Shown here piece by piece: positions 63,611 through 64,000 of a stretch of 64,000 bases of DNA. The stretch is from the NCBI GenBank assembly GCA_014155875.1, contig JACEFZ010011456.1, positions 214,501 through 278,500 on the forward strand, read 5' to 3'. Position 1 is the first letter of the stretch. Each line of letters begins with the position of its first letter. This DNA is from Cepaea nemoralis (Eukaryota > Mollusca > Gastropoda > Stylommatophora > Helicidae). Under the pieces are notes generated by a model. It saw nothing but the letters and a program-made list of their open reading frames with translations, did no database searches and was not told where the DNA came from. The translations under genes were made by a program, and so were the position numbers.

Positions 63611-64000
63611 CCACACTAGTGATTCTGTTGGCCAAGTTGTCCTATCTTTTGGCCAAGCTGTCCTATCTTTTGCTATCTCCTGTAACTCCTCTCCACATCC
63701 TCCCAGTAATTATTCAACTCTATATTTCCTCATGCGTTTTAAGGTCAACTGTAATTCCATTAGCTTTGTATGTTCCAGACAAGAGAGTATCTAGTTATTG
63801 TCCTAGATTTTATGTCTGTGTCCTATCCAGCCCCGTTGTCACCTCACCTCTTGGTTCACTGGAATTTATTTAATTTCTCCATGAGCTCCACATTGGTGAT
63901 CATCATCCAGTGCCTTGCAGGCTGGCATGGGCAATCATGCCTCTCCATAAATTGTGATCTCTGAGGGCATGGATCAATTTGTGTGTTGACTCCCTTCGTG

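Overview
The window is eukaryotic. It has spliced exons with GT/AG borders, degenerate mariner, hAT and piggyBac-like DNA transposons, at least nine non-LTR retrotransposon (LINE) families, four tRNA-derived or tRNA-like SINE families, a solo LTR and many minisatellites. The repeat repertoire suggests an invertebrate metazoan, possibly a mollusc, but no marker fixes the taxon. No prokaryotic or viral gene organisation is present.

Two host genes can be supported. The first, on the + strand, contributes its five last exons (399-548, 3618-3738, 7030-7244, 10571-10697, 25105-25250). They join without a break in phase into about 252 C-terminal residues and a stop; I do not recognise the protein. 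The second, on the - strand, is a ceramide-1-phosphate transfer protein (CPTP, GLTP-fold) gene with two coding exons (52632-52502 and 45844-45334), a 6.7-kb intron and a 213-residue product. Two arginines that bind the lipid phosphate in human CPTP are glutamine here.

Layout: 1-10.7 kb holds the first four exons of the unknown gene with mariner, SINEs, a solo LTR and arrays in the introns. 10.7-25.1 kb is one long intron with a deeply nested stack of elements (hAT, LINE family 9, family 1, family 2, SINE C, family 7). 25.25-27.5 kb holds a palindromic TTAA-flanked piggyBac-like composite. 27.6-45.1 kb is repeats only, including a 2.9-kb array of 21-bp units. 45.2-52.7 kb is CPTP. 52.7-64 kb is again repeats (LINEs, hAT MITE, foldback element, SINEs, tRNA-like heads).

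The most unusual signal is in the unknown gene. Four of its five 3' splice sites sit at the end of a tandem array whose unit resembles the local branch point, pyrimidine tract or complete acceptor. Each array differs in unit (about 32, 29, 25 and 74 bp) and runs to within a few to about 50 bases of the true AG. Other points of interest are the TTAA composite, a shared 3' end between SINE B and LINE family 7, LINE copies inserted inside minisatellites, and many exact target-site duplications that give the order of insertion.

LINE family labels used below are mine: 1 = RTE-like with craniofacial-development-protein-2-type endonuclease; 2 = relative of 1; 3 = another relative; 4 = ends in a C2H2 finger; 5 = ends in a CxxC motif; 6 = (ACTA)n tail; 7 = RNase H with GTCGACTAA tail; 8 = RNase H, jockey/I-like; 9 = endonuclease fragment. 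SINE A-D are likewise local names.
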